Assembly (NCBI GenBank): GCA_963693285.1
Contig: OY848921.1
Location: 5,779,229 to 5,843,228, forward strand
Source: Xestospongia muta
Lineage: Eukaryota > Porifera > Demospongiae > Haplosclerida > Petrosiidae
Direction: 5' to 3'
Length of the DNA stretch: 64,000 nt
Part shown: positions 31,009-45,610 of the stretch, piece by piece
Layout: every line of letters starts with the position of its first letter
Numbering within the stretch: position 1 is the first letter of the stretch
Made by a program: the position numbers and the translations under genes
The notes under the pieces: generated by a model
Databases searched by the model: none
Told to the model about the DNA's origin: nothing
What the model saw: only the letters and a program-made list of their open reading frames with translations

Positions 31009-32487
31009 TTATTTGAATTTCAAATTACTTTGTATTATGTATGCAACAAACCTTGGTTTTAAATGATAATTCCTTTTTGATTCATTTTTTTTGAAAATAC
31101 AAACTGATATAATTATGCAACAAACACAAAGAAACGATAATCCTCCACCAGCAGAACTAATTGTACTGAATAGTATGACATTACTTTTTGTTTCAGTTCC
31201 ATTGGTTGAGTTTTGTTCAGACAATTGTTGAATAACACCTGGTTAAAATTAATCATAGAAGATATTAATGACATGATCTTTTAGAAAATTGGTTTATTCA
31301 TCTATGTTTACTTATAGTTGCTTACTCACTATCTACTAATGTGGTAAAATTAATACATTGACTTTTTCCTATTCCATTAGTTGTCCATTGAGGTGTGACA
31401 CAGCAAACATATGAAGTAAATGGTTTTAGAGATATTGCAGAGATATTCAATTTCTGAGTGATGTCTGATGTTATTATAGCGTTAGTATTTGATATATTAC
31501 ACATCACTATGTAACCATCAAACCTCCCATATTGCATGTATTGAAGTGGAGGATTCCATGTTATTATACAGTGTGTACTGGAAAGGTCTGAAATAGTCAT
31601 ATTTTGAATAGGTCCTGTGTAAAAAGATCATGCATAGATTTACATATGTGCTATCAAGTCAACATACTTTTTACTGTAAAATTAATATGTTAGATTATAA
31701 TTAACAATTATTTGCAGCTTATATTAGTGGATTACTATGGAATTTAAATTACTTACTATGCATAATTTGAAGTTTTATTTGTAGCAGTACAACATACTAA
31801 TGAATTATATAGTGAGTAATTCAGATGATTCTAGATCCCATCGTAAAGTACAAATTGATTGTTAAGATACCAATTAATTTTTACAATGATACACACTTTA
31901 ACGTGATAGTATACCTAGGCAATGAATTCCATTTGTAGCAAGCACAGTTGATGTATCACAGGAACAGAAATATGATCCATTAGTATTAGTACAGTGTTGA
32001 TCACATATGTTTTGTGAACACTCATCAATGTCTAATGTAATTTAAACAATCAATATAATTTTAAAATACTAAACAAATATGTTGTTACCTGATAAACAGT
32101 CATAACCATCCCATCCACTAACACAAGTACAATAGTTTGGTGCAGTACATTCTTTGTTAATACAACAAACAGGATTACAAATAGCTAATAAGATAAAAGT
32201 ACAATAGTACTATATGTAGATAATTCAATTTACCAGTTAGACAATCATTACCAGTCCATCCAGTTACACATGTATTGTGTGTACATAATAACAAGTATAA
32301 CTTACGTAGACAGTTTGGTTTAGGACCATGACCTGAACAACATTGTAGTTGAATTTTATAAGTTCTTTCATATAGTGTTACAGTTTCAGTTCTATAGTAT
32401 AATACACATATACACTTTATATATTATTTGCATGTAATTTTTTTAAATAAATATTTTATTTGTTTCTATCTAAATTGATATAAATAG

Positions 32488-32537
<50 letters not shown>

Positions 32538-33296
32538 TAACAATTGATTCAATTAATTAATGGTCACTTGAATTATACTCATGTTCACTAGGTTACATGA
32601 TGTCTATAAACACATATATGGTATTGACTATTAATTACTATGGAATTGATAGTTCATATAGTTTATTAACAACCTCTAATGACATATGTGAAGTTCACAT
32701 TCTATAGTGACTACCAACCCTATATTAATCCTTATTTTGTCAATGGGTAAACATAATCTTCACTCTTGTAACAACTAGCTACATGAATTGTCAATTTCAG
32801 AGTATATTATTAGTAATAATCAATGACACAGTTAACTGTGTCATTGATTATTACTAATATCTATGAATTGGTTCTTTTAACCCATTAATTTACGGTGATA
32901 TAGATAGTATTAGTGTTAAGCAATTAGCAATAAAGTGAAAAGAAAATACAAAACATTAGAACTTTAATGTATTAATTCAGAATATGGACTTCCTTTAATT
33001 ATAAGCAGTACCATATTAAATAATACTATGTAATCAAACCAAATACACCAAGGTATTAGATAACTTACTAACCTAACTGTACAACGAGAAAATCCCCACC
33101 AGGTAGCACATCTTCTGTAAACAGTATAATATCCAACGTATGATGTTACAGAAGACACAGATACATTGTGTGAGCAAGATGATACAGCATTACAACTGTA
33201 TATGATAAGACTGATTACAATAATACAGTGTCACAATAGAGCTTACCTATTCATCAAAACTGTATAACAAAACAAGACAATCAAGAGCCTCACCAT
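31009..33296 (-). CDS. EMI-EGF-FN3 membrane protein, copy 3 (tail exon deleted)
   Basis: Exons 33247-33296, 33073-33195, 32234-32391, 32089-32184, 31915-32031, 31330-31614 and 31009-31238 join in frame to about 352 aa: signal peptide, EMI (CATWWGFSRC ... QCCSGHGPKPNC), fused half EGF, one EGF, Ca-EGF, one FN3 and the TM helix. The segment holding the tail exon in other copies has been deleted between two TATATATA tracts near 30985, so the TM exon has no splice partner. I end the CDS at the stop reached by reading into the old intron, which adds FVAYIIQSNLKFK. The intron between Ca-EGF and FN3 is also shortened, by several hundred bases. The extracellular part is intact. Confidence 0.65.
32490..32534. 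repeat. (AT)n microsatellite, intron of copy 3
   Basis: Perfect TA run of about 45 bases at the place where copy 1 has 30. Confidence 0.9.
32809..32858. repeat. 50-bp perfect palindrome, intron of copy 3
   Basis: Same perfect 25 + 25 palindrome as in copies 1, 2 and 5. Confidence 0.95.
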
Positions 33297-33859
33297 TTTA
33301 GAGTTTTAACACTGACTGTAGCTTGAACGTAATTCACTGTAAAACTTATTAGTTGATTTAATTAATGCATATAGCAACATTATTTGAAACAATTATGTAA
33401 TAAGCATAAAACTTTTGATTATAAATGTACTATAAGATTGTCTGTTTATGTAACTAACAATAGAACTTATATAATGATTTGATTTTTAATGTTAGTTGAA
33501 ATAAGGTGTTAATTAGCTCAGTAGTGTTACTATAGATTAATGTAATTAGTTGTCTTAGATTTTACATAATCACTTTATTTACAGGTATCCTATGCAATTA
33601 CACATGATATTTAGCTCAAAAGAATTTTTCTAAAAAGGACATGAAAATGATCTAGAGTTATCTTAAATTATTTTGTAGTAACAACACAAGTACCATCCAT
33701 TGGACTATCAATTTCTATATATTTGAAATAGTAGGAATGTGTCCTTTATTGTTTTAGCAAATTAAATCATCATTTAATCAACCTAATTAATATTGGAACA
33801 ATAATGGATAATAGGTAACATGACCATTACTGGAATAATAGGAGAACTATTAACTAGAT

Positions 33860-33948
33860 ACTAACCTTTTAGATATTTCCTAATTCTTTGTCACGATCCT
33901 CTCCTCTCTACGTATTTGTATATGTCAAGTAAGACTATATAACGTCAT
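33860..33948 (-). promoter_or_regulatory. Predicted promoter and 5' UTR exon of copy 3
   Basis: TGACGTTATATAG at 33934-33948 and the AAAAG|GTTAGT donor at the left end. Same layout as copy 1. Confidence 0.4.
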
Positions 33949-35449
33949 CTACTACTAGTATCGAGACAACACGTACTATATATATAAGAATTGACTTTCA
34001 CCGTAAGAGGGAATGACGACAAAATGATCGCTTTATGACGAATAAGAGGTGTGGTCATACTCACAAGCATCTATATATCATAAATGTTACTATCTTACTA
34101 ATTCTCTGTTAACTTCTGTTTATATGAATAGCTTTCACAATTTAATACCTTTACTTTATATTAGTAGCTGGCTACTAATGATGACATATATTGTTAGTAG
34201 CTATAAACAGACAGTAAACCAGTTACGTTAGACAATATACATATAACATATTTGTATTCACACATTACATGATACATGTGATTAATCAATAATTATATAA
34301 GAAATAAATATACAAATCACACTCAGAATGTATTATTATATCACTGATATTATTCAAACAATTTGACAGTTGATGAATATTCTTAATTGATCGTACAATT
34401 ATGTAGTAATAATACAATTGACAACAATACTATCTTGTTTGCATCCTTTGTAATTGGAATGATAGTGGATATCCCAACATTTATTTCATTTTTTAAAGAA
34501 AATATTTTTATTTACTTGTTTGCTTAATTCTTAAATGTGAGTTTTGATACCTAATAAAAAGCTATAGCATTGTGGATAGAAATAAAACAGTCCACATATG
34601 CATGCACGAAATGTGTGCATATAAAGTAACCATTTATAATTAAATTATTGATGACAACTCAACGAAATCTTTTCTTTATTTGGTTGGCAAAAAATTAAAT
34701 GTTAACTTGCTTTGGGAGTTAAACTTATACAATAAATTGTCTAATACAATATACAATACTGTAAGTAACTCAGCAATTATTGCTGTGTTTATAGTCCCAG
34801 CAGAAAATGCAATATTTTATTGTAAATTTGTATTACCCCATCTTAACTTATATAATATAATGTATATGCATGTTTAAAACCTTCATGATTAAATAGTATT
34901 GAGTTGTCTGGCCTGACAATTCTTTAGCCTTATATTTCACTAAAGGGAAGGGGAGTCTAACAAGACTATAGACCTGTGGAGGCATTCGTTGATGTTTGAC
35001 ACACTTCTTTTAAAGTAATTGTGATATTTTGTCATGTCATATATTTTAATTGGATGCTAGTGATGGCCAGTGTTCTTGTTGTGAGGCATAACTGTACTCT
35101 GTAATAATTTGTTAACTGTGTGCTCTCTTAACAATGTATCTATATACTTTCCTTATTTGAGTTATATATCTATAACTGGTATTACAGTAATTATGTGGTT
35201 GAATTAGTTGCTAGAATGAATCTATAAATCCCAATGATCATTGTATGTTTACCAAAACAAAACATCAATGAACATATCAAGAAAGTATGATATGGTCAAT
35301 ATACAATGTTTATTATCATTGTTAGAGATAAGAAATAAATTGTGAGACAAAACTGTGTAAAGCTTCTTTACTTCTAAGTCCAGTCATTTTTAGACACATT
35401 TTGGTTAACTTCAAATAGCTCAGTGATGACCTAAATTTACTATTTTCAG
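33949..35449. other. AT-rich spacer of unit 3
   Basis: Matches the other spacers, without the optional 570-base segment. No accepted gene. Confidence 0.35.
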
Positions 35450-35577
35450 TATTGAAATTACTGACAGATATGACTTATCCACAAATTAATTTAGCCATGA
35501 AACGTCTAGTGACATACTCGCCAATGCTTAAACGAAGACAGGGCTCTAATTACAGGCTTATGAAAGAACTTACTTAG
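35450..35577 (+). CDS. Conserved exon-like ORF, second copy
   Basis: Same acceptor, same frame and same stop as 13945-14072, no indels. Family unknown. Confidence 0.35.
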
Positions 35578-36153
35578 CTTGTCTTGAAGATCGAGACTAA
35601 ATTCTAAAATTCTAAAAACCCTGTCTGTTCTTTGAATTAATGTAATAACTATTATAACTTCTATCCCACACCTCTCAGTTTTGAATTTCAGCTATCTAAA
35701 ATTATTAAAGTAAATTTAGTAAAAAGGTTGTGGTAAATGTTTTCTGTACTTTCAATTATAGAATATAACCAGACTAGGTACAATTGACGAACGTGATTCT
35801 TTATAATTTAAGGTTATATGCTATACATTAACATAGGTGAATGCTGTACGTACTGATAAAATAAAATGGATATGTATTTCTTATGCTTTCTTTCTCACTC
35901 TCATTTCTTAATAGTTAATAATGTGGCATTCACAATGTCGTTTTTGTGACAGTGACAGTTCCACATGTATATGGTTTTGTGATGAATTTTATAAATATTA
36001 TTTCAAATGAGTTATGGTTTCCATATCAACAGTGACAATTGTTGACCAGAGAGTATTATTTGTTAAACATTACAGAACAATGCCTCTAACTAATACAGGT
36101 ATTATAATTATTACATCAATGCTATATATGCAGACACTAGTACAATTCATTGA

Positions 36154-36246
36154 CTAGTACTTGATCTAGCTGTGTTAGGTAATCCTGTTAAAGTTGTAAG
36201 AAGATTTGTAGAGGGAATGTTTGATCTGTTCTATGAACCTATTAAG
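36154..36246 (+). pseudogene. VPS13-like exon relic, unit 4
   Basis: LVLDLAVLGNPVKVV, then RRFVEGMFDLFYEPIK, ending at a GTACTA donor. Confidence 0.4.
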
Positions 36247-36417
36247 GTACTACATGTGTGAATGTAAAATATTTAATTATTGATTATGATTAAAGGAGAG
36301 TCCTTTATTTGAGGAAATTGTAAAGATTTCAAACATCTCTTAAATTAAAAAGATCTATGCTTTAACTTCTGTATATGATAAGACAGATTACAATAATAGT
36401 GTCACAATAAAACTTAC

Positions 36418-36467
36418 CTATACACCAAAACTGTATAACAAAACAAAACAATCAAGAGCTTCATCAT
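36418..36467 (-). pseudogene. Orphan signal-peptide exon, unit 4
   Basis: MMKLLIVLFCYTVLVY with an intact donor. Confidence 0.5.
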
Positions 36468-37449
36468 TTTAGAGTTGGATCACTGACAGTAACTTTAAAA
36501 AATTTCACTGTAAAGCTAAATTGATTGATTTAATTGTCTGTAGCAAAATTACTTGATAACAAGTACAGCTTAATAGTTATCATTACAATGATTTCTGAAT
36601 ACTTAGAAACTAATGAACAATTACTGTTGCCATTGAAATCATTCTATTGACTCATACACATTGTAAACCATTGTAAAAAGTTTAACTCAAAATACTTAGA
36701 AACTAATGAACAATTACTGTTGCCATGCCCTATAAATACACTATTTCAGCTGTCTCTGTGTATATAATATCCTATATACCTAGTGTATATATATATGTGC
36801 AAACATATTGTTATATCATGACATCACTAAAATGGCAAAAGTAGAGACTTCAGCTCGAAAAACTATATTATGTATCAATTATGAATAACAAAAATATCTT
36901 GAGATTACATATTCAATAATTGAATGTTAATGTTACTACTATAGTTTACTAACACTACTTCAATATTTAATATTGAAAGTCCAGCCTTAATGTCTTTTGC
37001 CAAAACAATTATTTGACAACAGAATTTACGGCTTTTCTCTACACACTTCCTGGAGTTTATAATAAATTAGGAATTCATTTTAGTCAGCTAACCTTCTTTT
37101 AAATGAACTGAAGGAATAGTTATTACAGTCATTGCAAAACGTTCTACATCTGAGGTTCCATGTTTACTATAGTATATATGTACAGTATATATCATTATTG
37201 TATATGACTAGTTTACCTTGCTTTGTTAGGAGGGGGAACAGGAGGAATTGTTTTTTTTTCAACATATTGATATGTACTAATTACATAATAACATTTATTT
37301 ATATATGATATGATATATGTACAAACTTTTGTCCATTGGCTGAACTTTTAATCACTGTAATATCACTTATGGTCTCATAATTGTCTTCAGAATCTACAAC
37401 TCTTATTATTATTTATATTAAATAATAATTTGTAATGAGTTGTGTTTGA

Positions 37450-40266
37450 TTACTTGTTAGGAGAAATATCAATCTTATCACGTACAATCAAATGCTCATT
37501 GTTAAGTTTTGTTTCAATTTTAAAATTATAATGATCACTTTCTTTTTCTTGCATTTCATAACATCTGTATATATACATAATAATAACATCATTATTATTT
37601 GAATTTCAAATAAGTTTGTATTATGTATGGAACAAACCTTGGTTTTAAATGATAATTCCTATTTGATTCATTTTTTTTGAAAATACAAACTGATATAATT
37701 ATGCAACAAACACAAAAAAACGATAATCCTCCACCAGCAGAACTAATTGTACTGAATAGTATGACATTTCTTTTTGTTTCAGTTCCATTGGTTGAGTTTT
37801 GTTCAGACAATTGTTGAATAACACCTGGTTAAAATTAATCATAGAAGATATTAATGACATGATATTTTAGAAAATTGGTTTTTTTGATCTATGTTTACTT
37901 ATAGTTGCTTACTCACCATCTTCTAATGTGGTAAAATTAATACATTGACTTTTTCCTATTCCATTAGTTGTCCATTGAGGTGTGACACAGCAAACATATG
38001 AAGTAAATGGTTTTAGAGATATTACAGAGATGTTTAATTTCTGAGTGATGTCTGATGTTATTATAGTGTTAGTATTTGATATATTACACATCACTGTGTA
38101 ACCATCAAACCTCCCATATTGCATGTATTGAAGTGGAGGATTCCATGTTATTATACAGTGTGTACTGGAAAGGTCTGAAATAGTCATATTTTGAATAGGT
38201 CCTGTGTATAAAGATCATGCATAGATTTACATATGTGCTATCAAGCCAACATACTTTACACTGTAACAATTAATATGTTAGATTATAATTAACAACTATT
38301 TGCAGCTTAATTAGTGGATTACAATGGAATTTAAAATACTTACTATGCATAATTTGAAGTTTTATTTGTAGCAGTACAACATACTAATGAATTATATAGT
38401 GAGTAATTTAGATGACTCTAGATCCCATAGTAAATACAAATTGATTGTTAAGATACCAATTAATTTTTACAATGATACGCACTTCAATATAATAGTAATA
38501 AAACTGGTGACTTCACTGCCTGACCCACTGTGTGTGTAGATGGTCCTATAATCATGTTGAATCATGTCATGGTTCATGTGTTATATTGGTATCTTTGTTT
38601 TTATAGCGTTAATATATCATTTTATGTGACTTTTGAGAGCAATGAATGAAGCATTCTTTAATCCACAATACAAATAGCAACCAATGAACATCATTAACCC
38701 TAACTACTAGCAGTATTTGTCTTCACTGACATTCCTCCTGATTATACAATCTTTGTAGCTCTAATCAATGTTTTTCATTATGAAATCAACATTTTTAAAA
38801 GTATTATATGATGGCTTTTTCAATTACGGTCTTGTTAAATTATCATATGTGACAAGAAAATTAATGTTTATTAAATAATATGTAGTATACCTAGGCAATG
38901 AATTCCATTTGTAGCAAGTACAGTTGATGTATCACAGGAACAGAAGTATGATCCATTAGTATTAGTACAGTGTTGATCACATATGTTTTGCGAACACTCA
39001 TCAATGTCTAATGTAATTTAAACAATCAATATAATTATAAAATATTAAACAAATATGTTGTTACCTGATAAACAGTTATAACCTTCCCATCCACTAACAC
39101 AAGTACAATAGTTTGGTGCAGTACATTCTTTGTTAATACAACAAACAGGATTACAAATAGCTAATAAGATAAAAGTACAATAGTACTATGTGTAGATAAT
39201 TCAATATACCATTTAGACAATCACTACCAGTCCATCCAGTTACACATGTATTGTGTGTACATTAATTGCAAGTATAACTTACGTAGACAGTTTGGTTTAG
39301 GACCATAACCTGAACAACATTGTAGTTGAAGATTATAAGTTCTTTCATATTGTGTTAGAGTTCTAGATCTATAGTATAATACACACATGCACTTTTTATA
39401 TTATTTGCATGTAATTTTTTTAATAAATATTTTATTTGTTTCTAGCTAAATTGATATAAATAGTGATATATATATATATATATATATATATGTTACAGTA
39501 ACAATTGATTCAACTAATTAATGGTCACTTGTATTATACTCATGTTCACTAGGTTACATGATGTCTATAAACACATTGACAACATATATGGTATTGACTA
39601 TTAATTACTATGGAATTGATAGTTCTTATAGTTTATTAACAACTTCTAATGGTGTATGTGAAGTTCACATTCTATAGTGACTACCAACCCTATATGATTG
39701 TTATTTTGTCAATGGGTAAACATAATTTTCACTCTTGTAACAATTATCTACATGAATTGTCAATTTCAGAGTTTATTATTAGTAATAATCAATGACACAG
39801 TTAACTGTGTCGTTGATTATTACTAATGTCTATGAATTGGTTCTTTTAACCCATTAATTTTACAGTGATATAGATAGTATTAGTGTTAAGCAATTAGCAA
39901 TAAAGTGAAAAGAAAATACAAAACATTAGAATTTTAATGTGTTAATTTAGAATATGGACTTCATTTAATTATAAGCAGTACCATATTAAATAATACTATG
40001 TAATCAAACCAAATACACCAAGGTATTAGATAACTTACTAACCCAGCTGGACAACGAATATATCCCCACCAGCTAATACATACTCTGTAAAAAGTATAAT
40101 ATCTAACATATGATGATACAGAAGACACAGATACATTGTGTGAGCAAGATGATACAGCATTACAACTGCATATGATAAGACAGATTACAATAATAGAGTG
40201 TCACAATAAAGCTTACTTATTCATCAAAACTGTATAACAAAACAAGACAATCAAGAGCCTCACCAT
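37450..40266 (-). CDS. EMI-EGF-FN3 membrane protein, copy 4
   Basis: Exons 40217-40266, 40043-40165, 39283-39368, 39065-39160, 38891-39007, 37917-38201, 37638-37824 and 37450-37564 give about 352 aa: signal peptide, EMI, one EGF, Ca-EGF, FN3, TM helix and a 38-residue tail. The exonised half EGF seen in copies 1, 3 and 5 has an extra base here (TTGCAATTAATG against TTGTTATTATG) and would hit a stop, so I use the ancestral donor CTAC|GTAAGT, which keeps phase. The first exon's donor has changed from AG|GT to AA|GT. The tail reads CYEMQEKESDHYNFKIETK, then a short acidic end. Confidence 0.7.
39466..39491. repeat. (AT)n microsatellite, intron of copy 4
   Basis: TA run in the same intron position as in the other copies. 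Confidence 0.85.
39778..39827. repeat. 50-bp near-perfect palindrome, intron of copy 4
   Basis: Same palindrome with a single mismatch (GTCGTTGATT for GTCATTGATT in the right arm). Confidence 0.95.
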
Positions 40267-40919
40267 TTTAGAGTTTGAGCACTGACTGTAGCTTGAATGT
40301 AATTCACTGTAAAACTTATCAGTTGATTTAATTAATGCATATAGCAACATTATTTGAAACAATTATGTAATAAACATAAAACTTTTGATTATAAATGTAC
40401 TATAAGATTGTCTGTTTATGTAACTAACAATAGAACTTATATAATGATTTGATTTTCAATGTTAGTTGAAATAAGGTGTTAGTTAGCTCAGTAGTGTTAC
40501 TATAGATTAATGTAATTACTTGTCTTAGATTTTACATAGTCACTTTAGTTACAGGTATCCCATGGAATTACACATGATATTTAGCTCAAAAACAATTTTC
40601 TAAAAAGGACATGAAAATGATCTAGAGTTATCATAAATTATTTTGTAGTAACAACACAAGTACCATCAATTGAACTATCAATTTGTATGTATTTGAAATA
40701 GAAGCAATGTGTCCTTTATTGTTTTAGCAAATTATATCATAATTTAATTAACCTAATTGTTCATCAATTAATTAGTTAGCATGTATTGAAACTATTGTTC
40801 TCAGCTATAATGAACAAAATATTGTGAAAATTATTTAGGATGTAGAAATTGTTATTGGAACAATAATGGATAATAGGTAACATGAACATTACTGGAATAA
40901 TAGAAGAACTATTAACTAG

Positions 40920-41010
40920 ATACTAACCTTTTAGATATTTCCTAATTCTTTGTGACGATCCTCTCCTCTCTACGTATTTGTGTGTGTCAAGTAAGACTAT
41001 ATAACGTCAT
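40920..41010 (-). promoter_or_regulatory. Predicted promoter and 5' UTR exon of copy 4
   Basis: TGACGTTATATAG at 40996-41010 with the AAAAG|GTTAGT donor at the left end. Confidence 0.4.
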
Positions 41011-43509
41011 ATACTACTAGTATCAAGACAACAGGTACTATATATATAAGAATTGACTTTCACCGTAAGAGCGATTGACGACAAAATGATCAAATTATTC
41101 TGAGAACGTAGGCGGTATACCTGACGGTTAAGAGGTGCGGTCATACTCACAAGCATCTATATATCATAAATCTTACTATCTTTCAGAGTCTGTTAACTTC
41201 TCTTTATATGAAGAGCTTGCACAATTTAATGCATTTACTTTATATTAGTAGCTGAGTACTAATGATGACATATATTGTTAGTAGCTATAAACAGACAGTA
41301 GGATATATGGTTAGATTCAGGAATAGAAAAATGCCAATTATGACGTTTTTGCAACATGCTGTATATATGTGTGTGTGTTTGCTTGTCTCGAATTGCCAGA
41401 CGTAAAAAAACTAAGACGGGCTTAATTAAGAAATCCAATTATTGTAAATGTCGAATGTATGGAGGCGTGTTATTAATTTTCATATCGGAGCTAACAAAAA
41501 TAAAGCTTGTATCATCAGTGTATTACCTCAGCTTCATGACAATATAACTAGAAATGGACCTTATGTTCATTATCGTATGTTTTTATTAACTGCTTTGAAA
41601 ATATCTGCTATTCTAGAACACAATGTAATTATATTCATGAATGTAATTGTAAACCAGTTACGTTAGACAATATACATATAACATATTTGTATGCACACAT
41701 TACATGATACATATGATTAATCAATAATTATATAAGAAATAAATATACAAATCATACTCAGAATGTGTTATTATATCACTGATAATATTCAAATGATTTG
41801 ACAGTTGATGAATATTCTTAATTGATTGTACAATTATGTAGTAATAATACAATTGACAACAATACTATCTTGTTTACATCCTTTGTGATTGGAATGATAG
41901 TAGACATCCCTATATTTACTCCATTTTTTTAAGAAAATATTTTTATTTACTTGTTTGCTTAATTTTTAAATGTGAGTTTTGATACCTAATAAAAAGCTAT
42001 AGAATAGTGGATAGCAATAAAACAGTCCACATATGCGTGCACGAAATGTGTGCATATAAAGTAACCATTTAAAATTAAATTATTGATGACAACTTAACGA
42101 AATTTATTCTTAATTTGGTTGGCAAAAAATAAAATTTCACTTGCTTTGGGAGTTAAAATTATACAATAAATTGTCTAATACAATATACAATACTGTTAGT
42201 AACTCAGCAATTATATATTGCTGTGTCTATAATCCAAGCGGAAAATGTAATATTTTATTGTAAATTTGAAATATACCCTATCTTAACTTATATAATAAAA
42301 GTATATGCATGTTTAAAACCTTCATGATTAAATAATATTGAGTTGTCTGGCCTGACAATTGTTTAGCCTTATATTGCACTTAAGAGAAGGGGAGTCTAAC
42401 AAGACTATAGACCTGTGGAGGCATTCTTTGATGTTTGAACACGTTTCTTTTAAATTAATTGTGGTATTTTGTGATTTCATATATTTTAAATTGATGCTAG
42501 TGATGGCCAGTGGTCTTGTTGTGAGGCATAACTGTACTCTGTAATAATTCGTTAACTGTGAGCTCTCTCAACAATCTATATACTTTCCTTGTTTGAGTTA
42601 TATATCTATAACTGGTATTACAGTAATATGTGGTTGAATTAGTTGCTAGAATGAATCTATAAATCCCAATGATCATTGTATGTTTACCAAAACAAGACAT
42701 CAATAAACATATCAAGAAAGTATGATATGGTCAATATACAATGTTTATTATCATTGTTATGTTGTTTGTACCTAAATTATTTGGCTTGCATTATATTAAC
42801 GTAAGTGGGATAAATGTTTTTTTTTTGTGACTAAGACAAAGTATTAATATCAGTTTCAACAAGATTATAAATGAAAAAAATCATCCTGTAGTTGTTTTGG
42901 AATATACTGACTACACACTGAAACGCTGACTAGAGTTACAAGATGTTATAATTTGCAGCAGTGTTGAACATTGTTGGTCCATCATATCTATTGCAGTATT
43001 CCTGGAGGTTAGGGTTAATGAAAGTGTTTAATTTCATCTGTTGCTTACACAAAATCATAATGTATTGAAGCTATAAAAACAAATATATTGTATATAAAGT
43101 TAACAGATGATCTAAGTTAATTATAGGACTGCCTGGCACATCGGCAGAAAATAGATAAAAAACTTATGGAGGAGGGGGAGGTTGATGTGTGAGGAAAGTG
43201 AAAATATCTATATATGTGCTTACATACTTAACTAAAGTTATTCATTAATGATAATTATAACATACATACATTTATAATACTAAGTGATAAATGAGTGTTA
43301 TAATATTTACCTTCAGTCAGTCAGCAGTTTTCTTCACATGTGGGTATTACTGGTATTTATAATCAATCATGTACTAACTTGTAGGGATAAGACACAAATT
43401 GTTAGACAAAACTGTGTAAAGCTTCTTTACTTCTAAGCCCAGTCATTTTTTAGACACATTTCGGTTAATTTCAAATAGCTCAGTGATGACCTAAATTTAC
43501 TATTTTCAG
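41011..43509. other. AT-rich spacer of unit 4
   Basis: It contains the empty site of the MITE (near 41616) and the optional 570-base segment from about 42760. Short plus-strand frames (41356-41666, 42359-42544) are not supported as genes. Confidence 0.35.
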
Positions 43510-43637
43510 TACTGAAATTACTGACAGATATGACTCATCCACAAATTAATTTAGCCATGAAACGGTTAGTGATCTACTCGCCAATGCTAAAACGAAGACA
43601 GGGTTCTAATTACAGGCTTATGAATAAATTTACTTAG
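43510..43637 (+). CDS. Conserved exon-like ORF, third copy
   Basis: Same frame as 13945-14072 with a few replacements (MNKFT near the end) and no indel. Confidence 0.35.
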
Positions 43638-44340
43638 CTTGTCTTAAAGATCAAGACTAAATTGTGAAATTCTAAAAACTGTCTGTTCTTTAAATTAATG
43701 TTAATAACTATTATAACTTCTATCCCACACCTCTCAGTTTTGAATTTCAGCTATCTAAAATTATTAAAGTAAATGTAGTAAAAAGGTTGTGGTAAATGTT
43801 TTCTGTACTTTCAATTATAGAATATAACCAGACTAGGTACAATTAATGAACATGATTCTTTATAATTTAAGATTATATGCTATACATTAACATAGGTGAA
43901 TGCTGTACTTACTGATAAAATAAAATAGATATGTATTTCTTAAGCTTTCTCTCTCACTCTCATTTCTTAATAGTTAATAATAGTTAATAATGTAACATTC
44001 ACAATGTCGTTTTTGTGACAGTTCCACCTGTATATGGTTTTTGTGATGCCTTTTATAAATATTATTTCAAATGAGTTATAGTTAACATATTAACAGTGAC
44101 AATTTATGATCAGACAGTATTACGTTGTTTTGTCACATGCATATTCGTTATATGTCATGTGACCAGCTATAATAGTCATATTAACTCATAGATTTAATTC
44201 GTTTTATTTGATATATATAGCGGTTATTATAAACTTATTGATCTCTTTGTTAAATATGACAGAACATTGGCACTAACTAATACAGTTATTATAATTATTA
44301 CATCAATGCTATATATGCAGACACTGGTACAATTCATTGA

Positions 44341-44433
44341 CTAGTACTTGGTCTAGCTGTGTTAGGTAATCCTGTTAAAGTTGTAAGAGGATTTGTAGAG
44401 GGAATGTTTGATCTGTTCTATGAACCTATTAAA
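44341..44433 (+). pseudogene. VPS13-like exon relic, unit 5
   Basis: LVLGLAVLGNPVKVV, then RGFVEGMFDLFYEPIK. The donor has changed to AAAGTAC. Confidence 0.4.
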
Positions 44434-44594
44434 GTACTACATGTGTGAATGTAAAATATTTAATTATTGATTATGATTAAAGGAGTGTCCTTTATATTAA
44501 GGAAATTGTAAAGATTTCAAACATTTCTTAAATTATAAAGATGTATGCTTTAACTTAAGACAGATTACAATAATAGTGTCACAATAAAACTTAC

Positions 44595-44644
44595 CTATGC
44601 ACCAAAACTGTATAACAAAACAAAACAATCAAGAGCTTCATCAT
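44595..44644 (-). pseudogene. Orphan signal-peptide exon, unit 5
   Basis: MMKLLIVLFCYTVLVH with an intact donor. Confidence 0.5.
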
Positions 44645-45610
44645 TTTAGAGTTGGGTCACTGACAGTAACTTTAAAAAATTTCACTGTAAAGCTAAATTG
44701 ATTGATTTAATTGTCTGTAGCAAAATTACTTAATAACATGTACAGCTTAATAGTTATCATTACAATGATTTCTGAATACTTAGAAACTAATGAACAATTA
44801 CTGTTGCCATTGAAATCATTCTATTGACTCATACACATTGTAAATCATCGTAAAAAGTTTAACTCAATTTAAGTTAGCCTCATTTCATTACCCTATAAAT
44901 ACACTATTTCAGCTGTCTCTGTGTATATAATATCCTATATACCTAGTGTAAATATAAGTGCAAACATATTGTTATATCATGACATCACTAAAATGGCAAG
45001 AGTAGAGACTTCAGCTCGAAAAACTATATTATGTATCAATTATGAAGAACAAAAATATCTTGACATATTTAATAATTGGATGTTAATGTTACTAGTATAG
45101 TTTACTAACATTACTTCAATATTTAATATTAAAAGTCCGCCTTGATGTTTTTTGCCAAAACAATTATTTGACAACAGAATTTACAGCTTTTCTCTACACA
45201 CTTCCTGGAGTTTATAATAAATTAGGAGTTAATTTTAGTCAGCTAACCTTCTTTTGAATGAACTGAAGGAGGTACTTCATTTTGTGCAGCCATTGCAAAA
45301 CATTTTACACCTGAGGTTCCATGTTTACTATAGTACATATCTACAGTATATATCATTATTGTATATGACTGGTTTACCTTGCTTTGTAAGAAGGGGGAAC
45401 AGGAGAAATTGACTTTTTTTCAACATATTGACATGTACTAATTACATAATAACATTTATTTATATATGATATGATATATGTACAAACTTTTGTCCACTGG
45501 CTGAACTTTTAATCACTGTAATATTACTTTGGGTCTCATAATTGTCTTCAGAATCTACAACTCTTCAAGAAATTTATATTAAATAACAATTTGTGATGAG
45601 TTATGTTTGA

